Assembly (NCBI RefSeq): GCF_025685415.1
Contig: NZ_JAGSYB010000001.1
Location: forward strand, 1,240,001 to 1,304,000
Direction: 5' to 3'
DNA from: Terriglobus aquaticus
GTDB taxonomy: Bacteria; Acidobacteriota; Terriglobia; Terriglobales; Acidobacteriaceae
Length of the DNA: 64,000 nucleotides
In this document: positions 35,302 to 44,612 of the stretch, piece by piece
Numbering within the stretch: the first letter of the stretch is position 1
Layout of the letters: each line of letters opens with the position of its first letter
Notes under the pieces: model-generated
The model's input: the letters and a program-made list of their open reading frames with translations, nothing else
What the model was told of the DNA's origin: nothing
Database searches by the model: none
Translations under genes and position numbers: made by a program

Positions 35302-35334
35302 TGCTCCGCTCGGGGGACACTGCTTCGGAGGCAC

Positions 35335-38300
35335 ATGAAAAACAACTACTTGGTCGCTACGCTGGGTGTCGCCGCCATCCTGCTTTCTCCCGCGGGTGCC
35401 GTAGCGCAAAGCGCGAACGCCGGCGATATCCGCGGAACCGCAACAGACGCATCGGGAGCTCTCTTACCTGACGTTACCGTGACCGTGACCAACACCGGTA
35501 CCGGCGTAAGCAAGACCCTGACAACGAACAAGGACGGTCTGTACGACACCGGTCCGATCGTTACCGGCAATTACAGCGTCACCTTCATCAAGGACGGCTT
35601 CTCCAGCCTGAACCGCACCGGGTTGAATCTGGACGTCTCTACGATCACAGTGGATGGCAAGCTCACCGTCGGTTCGACCAGCGACACCGTCAACGTGAAC
35701 ACGGATGTGGCCCTGATCCAGACGGAAACCGGCGAACAGTCCGCAACGTTGTCATTCCAATCGATGAACCAGTTGCCCAACGTTGGCGGAAACGGTCCTA
35801 GCTGGGAGAATTTCACAACACTGATCGCCGGCGCTGCCGCTACACCATCCGCCCCACTCGGCAACTCACCTGGGCAGTCGGTTTCAGTAAATGGCAATCT
35901 GCCGTACAGCTCCATTCTCTCGGACGGCGCGGAGTCCACGCTGCCCAGCTCCGCCAATGCAGACGTCTACGTCTTCGAAACGGTCCAGGAGGTCAAGGTA
36001 AGCACGTCGGCCTTCTCCGCGCAGTACGGCGTGGGTGGCATCCTCTTCAACCAGATCAGCAAGGGCGGCACCAATCGCTTTCATGGCTCGGCGTATGAAT
36101 ACAACCAGAACGACGCATACAACGCCCGCCCGTACAGCTTCACCAGCGTCCCTAATGCCAAGAATCGCGTCCGCTTCAACAACTTTGGCGGCTCCATCGG
36201 CGGTCCAATTTTGAAGGATCGTGCCTTCTTCTACTTCAACTACGACCAGATCAACAACAACTCCGCGGTGAACGCGCTATCGTCGGTGCCCACCCTGGCG
36301 CAGCGCGCCGGCGACTTCTCTGCCCAGTTGATCCCGGGCATCACGTGCGCCCCCACCACGGCAGGCGGAAACAGCAGTCCGGGTTGCATATATGACCCGA
36401 ACAGCACAACCGTCGTGAACGGCGCGATCACGCGGACACCGTTTTTGAACAACCAGATCCCGACCGGTCGCTTCGACAAGGTAGCCGCAGCCATCCAGGC
36501 GTTCTTCCCTGCCCCCAACCGTCCAGGCACGGTGCAGACTGCATCGTTCGCGAATGGAAAGTACACGCCCGGCTTCACCAGCAACAACTACTACTACCAA
36601 GGCACCCAGTCGAACCCTTACAAAAAGTACTTCGGCCGCCTCGACTTCAACCTGAGCGATAAGAATCGCCTTACCGCAACCGTAGCGAAGCGCGACAATC
36701 CTGCCTTCTTCATTGGCCAAGACATCTGCCCCATCAACTGCTACGCTGGCGACGTCGACAGCACCAATGCGCAGATCACCGATGTTCATAGCTTCAGCAG
36801 CAACTTCATTAACGAACTGCGTCTGGGCTACACCAACCAACTGAACTTCTTCGTTGGCCAGAGCTTCGGTGGTGGCTACCCCAGCAAGCTTGGCTTCCAA
36901 TTTGCCAAGGCTGACGGTTTCCCGCAGATCAACTACAACAGCGGTTTGCTTGGACTTGGGCCCGGCATTAACGCCATCTACAAGGAGCACGTCTTCGATC
37001 CCTCCGACGTGGTCACGTTGATCCGGGGTCGCCACATACTGCACTTCGGCGGCGAGTTCCTGATCAACGAAGACAACTCAACGGCCTGGGGCAATCTGAA
37101 CCCCGGAACCTTCGGCTTCACGGGCGACTACACCAAAGGCTCGCTCAACGACAAGAATTCCGGTCTGGACTATGCCGACTTCCTTCTGGGTACGGCGCAT
37201 GACTGGAGCGCTCAGGTGCAACCGGAGTACGCCGGTCGGCAGAAGACGCCTCAGGTCTTTGTGCAGGACGATTGGAAGGTCCGGCCGAACCTGACACTGA
37301 ACCTCGGCCTGCGCTACCAGGTGCAGCTCGGCTGGAAGGATGCGAAGAACGACCAGGCGACGTTCGATCCATCCATCACCAATCCCGCAACCAACACGCC
37401 CGGTGCCATCTGGTTCGCCGCAAACAAGACCAACGGACGCACCGCTCTGCAGCAGAACAAGTACGACATCGTTCTGCCTCGCGTGGGCTTTGCCTACACC
37501 GTGCGTCCTGACCTGGTCATGCGCGGTGGCGTTGGCCTGTACTCCTATAACTGGAGCCTGGATCAGTACGGCCAGGGTCAGGGCCAAGCAATCCTATCAA
37601 GCGGCAACGCCTCCGACAGCACGAATGGCACGGCATACGTGACAACGCTCGCTGGCAATGGATCGAATCTTCCCTTTGCCCTGCAAAGCACGGACCCGGC
37701 AAGCAAGAATGGGCAGAGCTTCAACTACGTCCCATACAACACGCCGGTCGCACGGTCGTTGCAGTACAACTTCGGCTTTGAAAAGCAGTTCGGCGCCGAC
37801 ATGGCCGTTCAGATCGCGTACGTCGGCAACAAGAGCTATAACCTTGTCTTTCCGTCCGGAATCAACCAGCTCACACAGGCCGGGTTGCAGCAGGCGAAGG
37901 CAAACCCAAGCCGGGCGCAGTCGTTTCGGCCGTTCCCGCAGTATCAATCTCTGAGTGGGTACCAGACCGGCGCTAATTCCAACTACAACTCGCTTCAGGT
38001 CTCCATTACGAAGCGCTTCTCGCACGGCTTCAGCTTTGACACGAACTATGTCTGGTCCAAGTTCCTGGACGATATCGACTCTTCGGGCTGGGGTAGCCGT
38101 GCGGGTACGCTGCAGTACCAGGACCCATACAACTTCCACGCCAACTACGGGCCGTCTAACTTCGACATCCGCAATGCGTGGAAAGGCAGTGTGATCTACC
38201 AGCTTCCCTTTGGCCTGAACCAGCAGTTCCTGAACCACAATCGGTTCGCGGACGCGGTGATCGGTGGATGGCGCGTGTCGAGCACCTTCCAACTGCAGGA

Positions 38301-38715
38301 CGGGAACCCATTTACACCGACCATCAACTCGCAACAGACCAGCGACTTCGCACTGTCGGGCGGCTCCAACTTCCGTCTGCGTCCGAACCTGGTCGGCAAT
38401 CCCAATCCTGCCCACCGTACCCTGCTTCAGTACTTTGACACCAACGCTTACGAGCAACCCGCTCCCTACACCTACGGTAACGTGCACCGTAATAGCCTCT
38501 ACGGTCCTGGCTATGAGAGCTTCAATGCTTCCATCGGCAAAACCTTCCACTACACCGAAACCATCGGCCTCTCCATACGTGCCGACGTCAACAACATCCT
38601 GAACCATCCCACCTTCGGTGTGCCCAACACGGACCTAACCAACGGCGGTGGCCAGATCACTTCCACCAGCAACGCCGCACGCAACATGCAGTTGAGCGCG
38701 CGCTTCGCATTCTAG
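35335..38715 (+). CDS. Oar-like TonB-dependent outer-membrane receptor 2
   Basis: 1126 residues. ATG 35335 has GGAGG three bases upstream and begins a signal peptide (LVATLGVAAILLSPAGAVAQ). Carboxypeptidase-regulatory domain at about 25-110 (GDIRGTATDASGALLPDVTVTV), plug-like region (QYGVGGILFNQISKGGTNRFHGSAYEY), then a long barrel ending in ARFAF, the terminal Phe being the BAM signal. Likely importer of a glycan fragment. It is under a TTGACA promoter with a LacI operator and is followed, after a terminator-like hairpin, by TPR and CRTAC1 genes. Confidence 0.93.
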   Translation: MKNNYLVATLGVAAILLSPAGAVAQSANAGDIRGTATDASGALLPDVTVTVTNTGTGVSKTLTTNKDGLYDTGPIVTGNYSVTFIKDGFSSLNRTGLNLDVSTITVDGKLTVGSTSDTVNVNTDVALIQTETGEQSATLSFQSMNQLPNVGGNGPSWENFTTLIAGAAATPSAPLGNSPGQSVSVNGNLPYSSILSDGAESTLPSSANADVYVFETVQEVKVSTSAFSAQYGVGGILFNQISKGGTNRFHGSAYEYNQNDAYNARPYSFTSVPNAKNRVRFNNFGGSIGGPILKDRAFFYFNYDQINNNSAVNALSSVPTLAQRAGDFSAQLIPGITCAPTTAGGNSSPGCIYDPNSTTVVNGAITRTPFLNNQIPTGRFDKVAAAIQAFFPAPNRPGTVQTASFANGKYTPGFTSNNYYYQGTQSNPYKKYFGRLDFNLSDKNRLTATVAKRDNPAFFIGQDICPINCYAGDVDSTNAQITDVHSFSSNFINELRLGYTNQLNFFVGQSFGGGYPSKLGFQFAKADGFPQINYNSGLLGLGPGINAIYKEHVFDPSDVVTLIRGRHILHFGGEFLINEDNSTAWGNLNPGTFGFTGDYTKGSLNDKNSGLDYADFLLGTAHDWSAQVQPEYAGRQKTPQVFVQDDWKVRPNLTLNLGLRYQVQLGWKDAKNDQATFDPSITNPATNTPGAIWFAANKTNGRTALQQNKYDIVLPRVGFAYTVRPDLVMRGGVGLYSYNWSLDQYGQGQGQAILSSGNASDSTNGTAYVTTLAGNGSNLPFALQSTDPASKNGQSFNYVPYNTPVARSLQYNFGFEKQFGADMAVQIAYVGNKSYNLVFPSGINQLTQAGLQQAKANPSRAQSFRPFPQYQSLSGYQTGANSNYNSLQVSITKRFSHGFSFDTNYVWSKFLDDIDSSGWGSRAGTLQYQDPYNFHANYGPSNFDIRNAWKGSVIYQLPFGLNQQFLNHNRFADAVIGGWRVSSTFQLQDGNPFTPTINSQQTSDFALSGGSNFRLRPNLVGNPNPAHRTLLQYFDTNAYEQPAPYTYGNVHRNSLYGPGYESFNASIGKTFHYTETIGLSIRADVNNILNHPTFGVPNTDLTNGGGQITSTSNAARNMQLSARFAF

Positions 38716-38732
38716 TGATCGCTGCTAAATGG

Positions 38733-38768
38733 GCGGAGGCGGGCCGACTTGGCCGCCTCCGCTTTCTT
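38733..38768 (+). terminator. Terminator-like hairpin between TonB receptor 2 and TPR gene
   Basis: GCGGAGGCGG (38733-38742) pairs with CCGCCTCCGC (38753-38762), followed by TTTCTT. Sits 18 bases after the receptor stop. Same arrangement as the hairpin at 10671-10700. Confidence 0.75.
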
Positions 38769-38798
38769 GTTCCGTCTAAACTGTTGCGAGAGGACTTG

Positions 38799-40022
38799 AT
38801 GTACCGTATGCGTCCATCGCGAGTTGCGTCTCAGCGCCTCGTGCTTGCTGCTGCATTGTGGACCTGCAGTGCGCACGGACAAGCGGCAGCAGGCATCGCC
38901 ACCTCATCGGCCCAGCAGCACCTGCAACAGGCTCACGCATTCCTCGCACAGAAGCAACCTGCAAAGGCCATCCCGGAGTTCCAGGCTGTCCTGCAAGTAG
39001 ATCCGAACAACGCCGACGCTGTCGGCAACCTTGGCGTGCTCCTATACTTTGTCGGTGACTACGCCCATGCCGAACCGTTGCTCGAGCGCACGGTCGCAAC
39101 GCAGCCCGTGCCAAAGCTGAAAGGGCTGCTCGGTCTGGCGCAGCGCCGCAGCGGTCAGCCCGAAGCCGCGCGCGCAACGCTCACGCAGGCCTTCCCCGCC
39201 CTGCTCCAAGGCCAGGATGCCTTTGTGCGCGAAGTCGGTCTGGAGCTTGTCGAACTCGACTCTGCCGCTGGAGACCTGCCAGCAGCAGCAGCCGTGATCG
39301 CGCAGTTGAAGGCCAGGCTGCCCGCGGATGCCGGTGTGCTCTACGCCGCTTATCGCGTCAATACCGACCTGGCAAACGAGGCCATGCTGCAGCTCTCGCT
39401 GGTCGCGCCAAGCTCGGCAGAGATGCATCGTGCCATGGCACATGAACTCTCACGCGAACGCGACCTCAAAGGCGCCATCACCAACTATCGTGCTGCCATG
39501 GCTGCCGACCCGAAGATGACCGGCCTGCACTTCGAACTGGCAGAGGTCTTACGCCAGTCGCCCGAACCGGAGCTGAAGGCCGAAGCCGAACAGCAGTATC
39601 AGCTTGCCGTAAAAGCCGACCCTTCCAACGCACAGGCACTAACGCGGTTGGGAGACTATGCTGCGGACCGGAGCGAGCACGATAGCGCAATTACGTACTA
39701 TCGCTCTGCCCTGAAACTCGCACCGCAGGACTCCAACGCAAACGTCGGTTTAGCGCATGAGCTGGTCGAGACAAACCATCCCGACGAGGCTCTCGCCCTG
39801 CTGCTGAACGCCGAAAAGGCAGACCCCACTGACACCCTGGTGCACTTCCGCCTCGCTGCTCTGTACCGCCGCCTCAAGCGTCCGGACGACGCGCATCGCG
39901 AGGTCGCCGACTACGAACGCTACAAGGCCATGAAGGATAAGCTGCACGCGGTCTATAAAGAGATGCGGGTAAACGCGCCGGGCCGCGGATCGGAAGACCA
40001 GACGCAGGGAGCCAAGCCGTAG
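38799..40022 (+). CDS. Exported TPR-repeat protein downstream of TonB receptor 2
   Basis: 407 residues; ATG 38799 has GAGAGGA about five bases before it, and an ATG at 38808 is close behind. The frame opens upstream at 38715 but that part includes the terminator hairpin. Export signal RLVLAAALWTCSAHGQ. Eight to ten TPR units (PAKAIPEFQAVLQVDPNNADAVGNLGVLL; DDAHREVADYERYKAMKDKL at the end). No catalytic motif. Two bases separate it from the CRTAC1 gene, so the two are one unit. Confidence 0.87.
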   Translation: MYRMRPSRVASQRLVLAAALWTCSAHGQAAAGIATSSAQQHLQQAHAFLAQKQPAKAIPEFQAVLQVDPNNADAVGNLGVLLYFVGDYAHAEPLLERTVATQPVPKLKGLLGLAQRRSGQPEAARATLTQAFPALLQGQDAFVREVGLELVELDSAAGDLPAAAAVIAQLKARLPADAGVLYAAYRVNTDLANEAMLQLSLVAPSSAEMHRAMAHELSRERDLKGAITNYRAAMAADPKMTGLHFELAEVLRQSPEPELKAEAEQQYQLAVKADPSNAQALTRLGDYAADRSEHDSAITYYRSALKLAPQDSNANVGLAHELVETNHPDEALALLLNAEKADPTDTLVHFRLAALYRRLKRPDDAHREVADYERYKAMKDKLHAVYKEMRVNAPGRGSEDQTQGAKP

Positions 40023-40024
40023 CC

Positions 40025-41728
40025 ATGCGCTTCGCCTCCAGGCTTCAAGCCGCGCTCTGCCTGGCGGCCATGCTGCTGCTCACTGCGCAAGCGCAGTCGC
40101 CCACCGCACCAGTACTCGTGGACGTCACAGCCTCTACCGGCATCCACTTTTCCCATCTGTCCAGCCCAGAGCAGGCCTACATCGTCGAGTCCATGAGTGG
40201 CGGTGTTGCCGTACTGGACTACGACGGCGACGGCTGGCTCGATATCTACTTCACCAACGCGCCAAGCGTTGCGATGGCACTGAAAGGCGAGCGAGCCAGG
40301 AGCGTTCTCTACCGCAACAATCATGACGGCACCTTTACCGACGTGACCGACAAAGCCGGTGTAGGCTACCCGTGCTGGGCCATGGGTGCCGCCGTGGCAG
40401 ACTACGACAACGACGGCAAACCGGACCTGGTCGTCAGTTGCTTTGGCGGGATAGTGCTCTACCACAATCGCGGTGACGGAACCTTTGAGAACGTGACCGC
40501 GAAGAGCGGCCTTGGCAAAGACCAGGGGTGGGCCACCGGTGTTTCGTTTGGCGATTACAACGGCGATGGCTGGCCCGACCTGTTCGTTCCGCACTACGTC
40601 GATCTCGATCTGCACGACCTCCCAAAGTTCGGCTCCGAGCGTACCTGCCAGTACCATGGCGTCGCCGTGCAATGTGGTCCGCGCGGGCTAAAGGGCTCGC
40701 CCGACACGCTCTATCGCAACAACCGCGACGGCACCTTTACCGAAGTCGCCGAGCAGGCTGGCGTAAGCGATCCTAAACACTTCTTCGGCCTAGGGTCTCT
40801 GTGGACCGACTTCGACACTGATGGCAAGCTCGACCTGTTCGTGGCCAACGATGGTCAACCGAATTACCTGTACCACAATCAGGGCGATGGCCACTTCAAA
40901 GAAGTCGCGCTGGATGCAGGCGTGGCGCTGAGTGAGAACGGAGTCGAACAGGCGAACATGGGCATTGCCGCGGCAGACACTCGCGGCAACGGCCGCGTCG
41001 ATGTCGCGGTCAGTCACTTCAGCGACGAATACATGACGCTCTACCGCAACGAGGGTTCGCTCAACTTCACCGAGGCAGCTCATTCCACCGGAATCGCTCA
41101 TGCCACAGAGAAGTACGTCGGCTGGGGCACGGCATTCGTCGACCTGCAGAATCGTGGCATTCTCGATCTGTTGCTAGTGAACGGGCACGTGTATCCGCAG
41201 GTAGAGCAGATCGCTCAGGGCATTCACTACAAAGAGCCGGGCATCATCTTCCAAGGCATGCCGGATGGAACCTTTCGCGATGCGACTGCGACACTGGGAC
41301 CTACCTTCGGCGCTCCGCAGGTAAGCCGCGGCCTGGCCGTTGGCGACCTGTTTCATCGCGGAGGTGTCGAGGTTGTCGTGGAGAACCTGGAAGGTGGGCC
41401 GCACATTTTCAGCACCCGGCCGAACCCGGCCAACCACTGGCTCAGCCTCCAGCTCGAAGGCGACACAACCAACGTGAGCGCGCTCAATGTGCGTGTGCGC
41501 GTCACGGCCAACGGCCGCACCCAAACGCTGGAGCCGCGCTCCGGTGGCAGCTATCTCTCGCAGAGCGATCTGCGGCTGCACGTCGGCCTTGGCGCTGCAA
41601 CCACCGCCGATGTCGAGGTGCTTTGGCCGGGAGCGCCGCAGGTTTTCCACGCCGTCAAAGCCGACACCTTCTACCGCCTCCATCAGGGCAGGCAGTTGGT
41701 CGTGCAGCAGTTCGCTCCAGCCAAGTAG
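40025..41728 (+). CDS. CRTAC1-type FG-GAP/ASPIC-UnbV repeat protein
   Basis: 567 residues with signal peptide (ALCLAAMLLLTAQAQ). Repeated calcium-binding FG-GAP/VCBS loops such as LDYDGDGWLDIYF, ADYDNDGKPDLVV, GDYNGDGWPDLFV and TDFDTDGKLDLFV form an integrin-alpha-like beta propeller (about 30-440). The ASPIC/UnbV domain closes the protein (RVRVTANGRTQTLEPRSGGSYLSQSDLRLHVGLG). Role in bacteria is not established; calcium-stabilised surface binding is likely. Directly follows the TPR gene. Its stop is only three bases from the stop of the convergent GH30 gene. Confidence 0.92.
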   Translation: MRFASRLQAALCLAAMLLLTAQAQSPTAPVLVDVTASTGIHFSHLSSPEQAYIVESMSGGVAVLDYDGDGWLDIYFTNAPSVAMALKGERARSVLYRNNHDGTFTDVTDKAGVGYPCWAMGAAVADYDNDGKPDLVVSCFGGIVLYHNRGDGTFENVTAKSGLGKDQGWATGVSFGDYNGDGWPDLFVPHYVDLDLHDLPKFGSERTCQYHGVAVQCGPRGLKGSPDTLYRNNRDGTFTEVAEQAGVSDPKHFFGLGSLWTDFDTDGKLDLFVANDGQPNYLYHNQGDGHFKEVALDAGVALSENGVEQANMGIAAADTRGNGRVDVAVSHFSDEYMTLYRNEGSLNFTEAAHSTGIAHATEKYVGWGTAFVDLQNRGILDLLLVNGHVYPQVEQIAQGIHYKEPGIIFQGMPDGTFRDATATLGPTFGAPQVSRGLAVGDLFHRGGVEVVVENLEGGPHIFSTRPNPANHWLSLQLEGDTTNVSALNVRVRVTANGRTQTLEPRSGGSYLSQSDLRLHVGLGAATTADVEVLWPGAPQVFHAVKADTFYRLHQGRQLVVQQFAPAK

Positions 41729-41731
41729 TTG

Positions 41732-43156
41732 CTACCAGACGTAGGTCGCCACGGCACCGGCTGGCAGCGTCGTCTGCGCCTGCTTGCCACAATTGCGAAT
41801 GGCGAAGTGCGCCTCATCCGCCGTGGTGTTACTCACAATCAGAACTCGATTACCACTCGGCGTTACAAACGCGACGTGCGGCAGCGTGCCGGGTGAAGCG
41901 GAACTCACTCGCACAGACCCCGGCGGAACAAATTCCGACGCATGCGCCGCCGTGTAATAGGCCTCGTGCCGCGTCACGGTATCGCCGTCCAGCGTCATCG
42001 CACCCACACAGATCGGACAGCCACCGTCACTCGTATGCGGACCGTTCTGTGGGTCAGCTGCCAGGTTCCACAACAGCACATTGCGGCTCCAGTTCTCAGG
42101 CGCGCCGATAATCAGCCGAGCTACCGGCTCCGCAATGGCAAGCTCAGGGTGACCCCGCTTCGGGATGACCATCTGCTCCGTAAAGTACAGGTTCTTGTTG
42201 GGGAACGCGTCATGCACCTGCGACATCGCATCGACCGTGCCCAGGTACAGGTGGAATCCCGTCCCATCGGTATACCGGTACGCCTCAGGATCCTTCAAGA
42301 GATCGATACCGTACTCCGGATGATCGCAGTTGTGATCGAAATCGATGATCTTGGTCCTGAGGCCGGAGCGTGCGATGGCAGGCCCAAGATGTTTCCCGAT
42401 GAACTCGGCCTCCTCGGCTGAGGTCACAATCATGCTCGGCGTGTTCTTCGGATTCTCCGGTTCATTCTGGGGCGTGATCGCGTTAATGGTAATGCCATGC
42501 CGCTGCATCGCCTGCACGTAGTCCACCAGGTAATGCGCATAGACCTCGTAGAACTGCGGCTGCAAACTGCCGCCCTTCACCGCACCGTTGTCTTTCATCC
42601 ATGCGGGTGCCGTCCACGGCGAAGCGACGATGTGGAGATGCGGCTGGATGACGAGGATCTCCCGCAGAACCGGAATCACATCCTTCTCATCCTCCGCCAC
42701 CGAGAAGTGCTGCAGCTCCGCGTCGGTCTGACCTGCAGGCATATCATCGTACGTGTAGACATGGTCATTCATGTCAGACGCGCCGATGGACACCCGCACG
42801 TAGCTAGTGCCGATACCGCCCTTCGCGTCGAACAGTTCGTGCAACAGCGCCGAGCGCTTCGCGGCCGACATTTTCATCAGCAGCTGCGCTGATCCACCGG
42901 TCAAGGCGTGGCCAAAGCCGTCCATTGTCTGAAAGCGCTTCGTATCATCTACGACAATTGCGTCGCTCGCTATCACGTCTGCCTTCTTCCATCTGAGGAC
43001 AGGCTTGCGGGCCAGCAGATTTGCGCGATCGGGAGTCGTCAGCCAAATCCCGGCCGCCTTCTTTGACTGTGCGGGTGCGACCGCCGGAAGGTACAAGGCT
43101 GTGATGGCAAGGCTACCCGCAACCGCGGATCGAAGGGTGTGGGACCACTGCTTCAT
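41732..43156 (-). CDS. Secreted GH30 beta-glucosidase/beta-1,6-glucanase-like enzyme
   Basis: 474 residues; AGGA lies before the ATG. Signal peptide ending PAVAPAQ. Family GH30 landmarks: QTMDGFGHALTGGSA, SYVRVSIGASDM, ASPWTAPAWMKDNGAVKGG, acid/base Glu in TPQNEPE, nucleophile Glu in LYFTEQMV, then the C-terminal beta domain. Closest in layout to glucosylceramidase and endo-beta-1,6-glucanase subgroups; exact linkage cannot be read. Own promoter at 43231-43259 overlaps the LacI stop codon, with the LacI operator just upstream. Confidence 0.92.
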   Translation of the reverse strand: MKQWSHTLRSAVAGSLAITALYLPAVAPAQSKKAAGIWLTTPDRANLLARKPVLRWKKADVIASDAIVVDDTKRFQTMDGFGHALTGGSAQLLMKMSAAKRSALLHELFDAKGGIGTSYVRVSIGASDMNDHVYTYDDMPAGQTDAELQHFSVAEDEKDVIPVLREILVIQPHLHIVASPWTAPAWMKDNGAVKGGSLQPQFYEVYAHYLVDYVQAMQRHGITINAITPQNEPENPKNTPSMIVTSAEEAEFIGKHLGPAIARSGLRTKIIDFDHNCDHPEYGIDLLKDPEAYRYTDGTGFHLYLGTVDAMSQVHDAFPNKNLYFTEQMVIPKRGHPELAIAEPVARLIIGAPENWSRNVLLWNLAADPQNGPHTSDGGCPICVGAMTLDGDTVTRHEAYYTAAHASEFVPPGSVRVSSASPGTLPHVAFVTPSGNRVLIVSNTTADEAHFAIRNCGKQAQTTLPAGAVATYVW

Positions 43157-43230
43157 AGGTCATCCTGGGCAAAAGATCGCAAGCAATTTAGCGCTTGAGA
43201 CGCATATGCATGCCGGTGCCGAACCCTTCC

Positions 43231-43259
43231 ATTGAGCACCTCGAAGTACGAGCTGTCAA
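43231..43259 (-). promoter_or_regulatory. Probable GH30 promoter overlapping LacI stop codon
   Basis: On the minus strand TTGACA (43259-43254), 17-base spacer, CTCAAT (43236-43231). The -35 box contains the LacI stop codon TGA. The -10 box is weak. The operator at 43274-43289 ends 14 bases upstream of the -35 box. Confidence 0.45.
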
Positions 43260-44335
43260 CCCACATCGAGTTGAGACAACCGTTTGTTTGGCTGCTTCGC
43301 CTTGCTCGGTGCCACAGCCGTGGACTCGCGCACAATCAAGCTCGGCTCCAAGCAGACCAGCTCCGGAACACTCTCGCCGGCCAGCTTCCTCAGCAGCGCC
43401 GAAGCAGCCTCGTGTCCCAACCGCTGCAGCGGTTGGCGCACCGTGGTAAGTCGAGGGATCTGATATTCCGACGCGGGAATGTCATCGAAGCCAACCACCG
43501 AGCAATCGTTCGGCACCCGCAAGCCTGCGTCCGTCAGCGAACGGATCACACCCATCGCCGAGATGTCGTTGAAGCAAAGAACTGCCGTAAAATCGCGCGT
43601 GCGTTCCAACAGCTCCTTCATATCGGGATAACCCAGTTCCGGCGTGATGAGATCTTTCTCCAGCCGGATCGTCAGCCTTTTCCTCACCGGGATGCCAAGC
43701 TCGTCGGCCGCCCGCAGTGTCGCTTCCCAACGCGTGTCCGAATCAGAACTGAAGCTCTGCCCGCGCATGAAGACGATCCGGCGATGCCCCAGTGCATACA
43801 AATGCTTGAGCGACGCACGCGCTGCGGCGCCCTCATCCAGAATGACACTCGTCACGTTCGGCAAAGCAACGTGATTTGCAACACAAACTGTTGGAACGGC
43901 CGGCGTCTCCTCGAGGCGTGTGTCGATCGTAAGAAGGCCTTCCGCTCCGCGCGCATGCAGCAGCTTGGGGTAGGTATGAACCAGATCCCTGCGGTGTCGG
44001 TGATGCGCGGTAAAGAAGAAATAGTTCTCCCGCATCAGAACTTCCGCCATGCCGTTTAGTACCTGTGAGTGGTATCCATCCCCCATCTCCGGTAGGAGGA
44101 TACCGAGGGTTTGCGTCTTCTTGCTCCGTAGTGACCGTGCGATGTGGCTTGGCTCATAACCGAACTTTGCGGCGGCCTCCCGGACACGCTGCCGGGTCGC
44201 CTCCGGAATCGACCGATTCGGCGTGTCATTCAGCACAAACGAGACGGTCCCAGGATTCAATCCGAGATACTCACCAAGCATCTTCAGGCTGACCGTTTTG
44301 CCGGCTTTTGGAACGTCAGGACCTTGTTTGCTCAT
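43256..44335 (-). CDS. LacI-family transcriptional regulator
   Basis: 359 residues from ATG 44335; a GTG at 44362 is in frame. HTH is offset by an 18-residue polar head: VSLKMLGEYLGLNPGTVSFVLN, then the hinge helix region (YEPSHIARSLRSKKT). Sensor domain with GILLPEMGDGYHSQVLNGMAE, ALGHRRIVFMRG, AVLCFNDISAMGV and VVGFDDIPASEYQIPRLTTVRQP. Expected to bind an inverted repeat; two near-identical copies sit before TonB receptor 2 and inside the 3' end of this very gene, upstream of GH30. The head before the HTH is longer than usual. Confidence 0.93.
   Translation of the reverse strand: MSKQGPDVPKAGKTVSLKMLGEYLGLNPGTVSFVLNDTPNRSIPEATRQRVREAAAKFGYEPSHIARSLRSKKTQTLGILLPEMGDGYHSQVLNGMAEVLMRENYFFFTAHHRHRRDLVHTYPKLLHARGAEGLLTIDTRLEETPAVPTVCVANHVALPNVTSVILDEGAAARASLKHLYALGHRRIVFMRGQSFSSDSDTRWEATLRAADELGIPVRKRLTIRLEKDLITPELGYPDMKELLERTRDFTAVLCFNDISAMGVIRSLTDAGLRVPNDCSVVGFDDIPASEYQIPRLTTVRQPLQRLGHEAASALLRKLAGESVPELVCLEPSLIVRESTAVAPSKAKQPNKRLSQLDVG
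43274..43289. promoter_or_regulatory. LacI operator copy inside the LacI coding region
   Basis: AGACAACCGTTTGTTT matches the receptor 2 operator at 15 of 16 bases. It lies in the last codons of the LacI gene (the QPNKRLSQ segment) and directly upstream of the GH30 -35 box. Confidence 0.6.
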
Positions 44336-44612
44336 CGTGAAACCCAGTCTAGCCAAGATCACGGAAGATTAGACGTCTGACGGATGAGGGCACTCGCCGG
44401 TAGCGACGACCCGCACTCCTGCTAGTGATAGCCCCTTGCGCGGCCACCCTGAATTTCCCGTGCCAATGACGGTGCTCTCGCCCGGCCTAGCGGCTTCGAT
44501 ACGCAGCGATCTGCCTGGCAATCAGCAGTGCTTTCGAATGGGCATCCCTGCTTCTATCTTGATCACGGTGTCCGCCGTGCCTCAGCAACTGCTTACACTC
44601 GCGCCCTGCCGC

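Noticed and set aside
44371-44378. AGACGTCT palindrome as autoregulatory LacI site
   Set aside because: Only the outer AGAC/GTCT bases agree with the operator; the AAnCGnTT core is missing and an 8-base palindrome is expected by chance.
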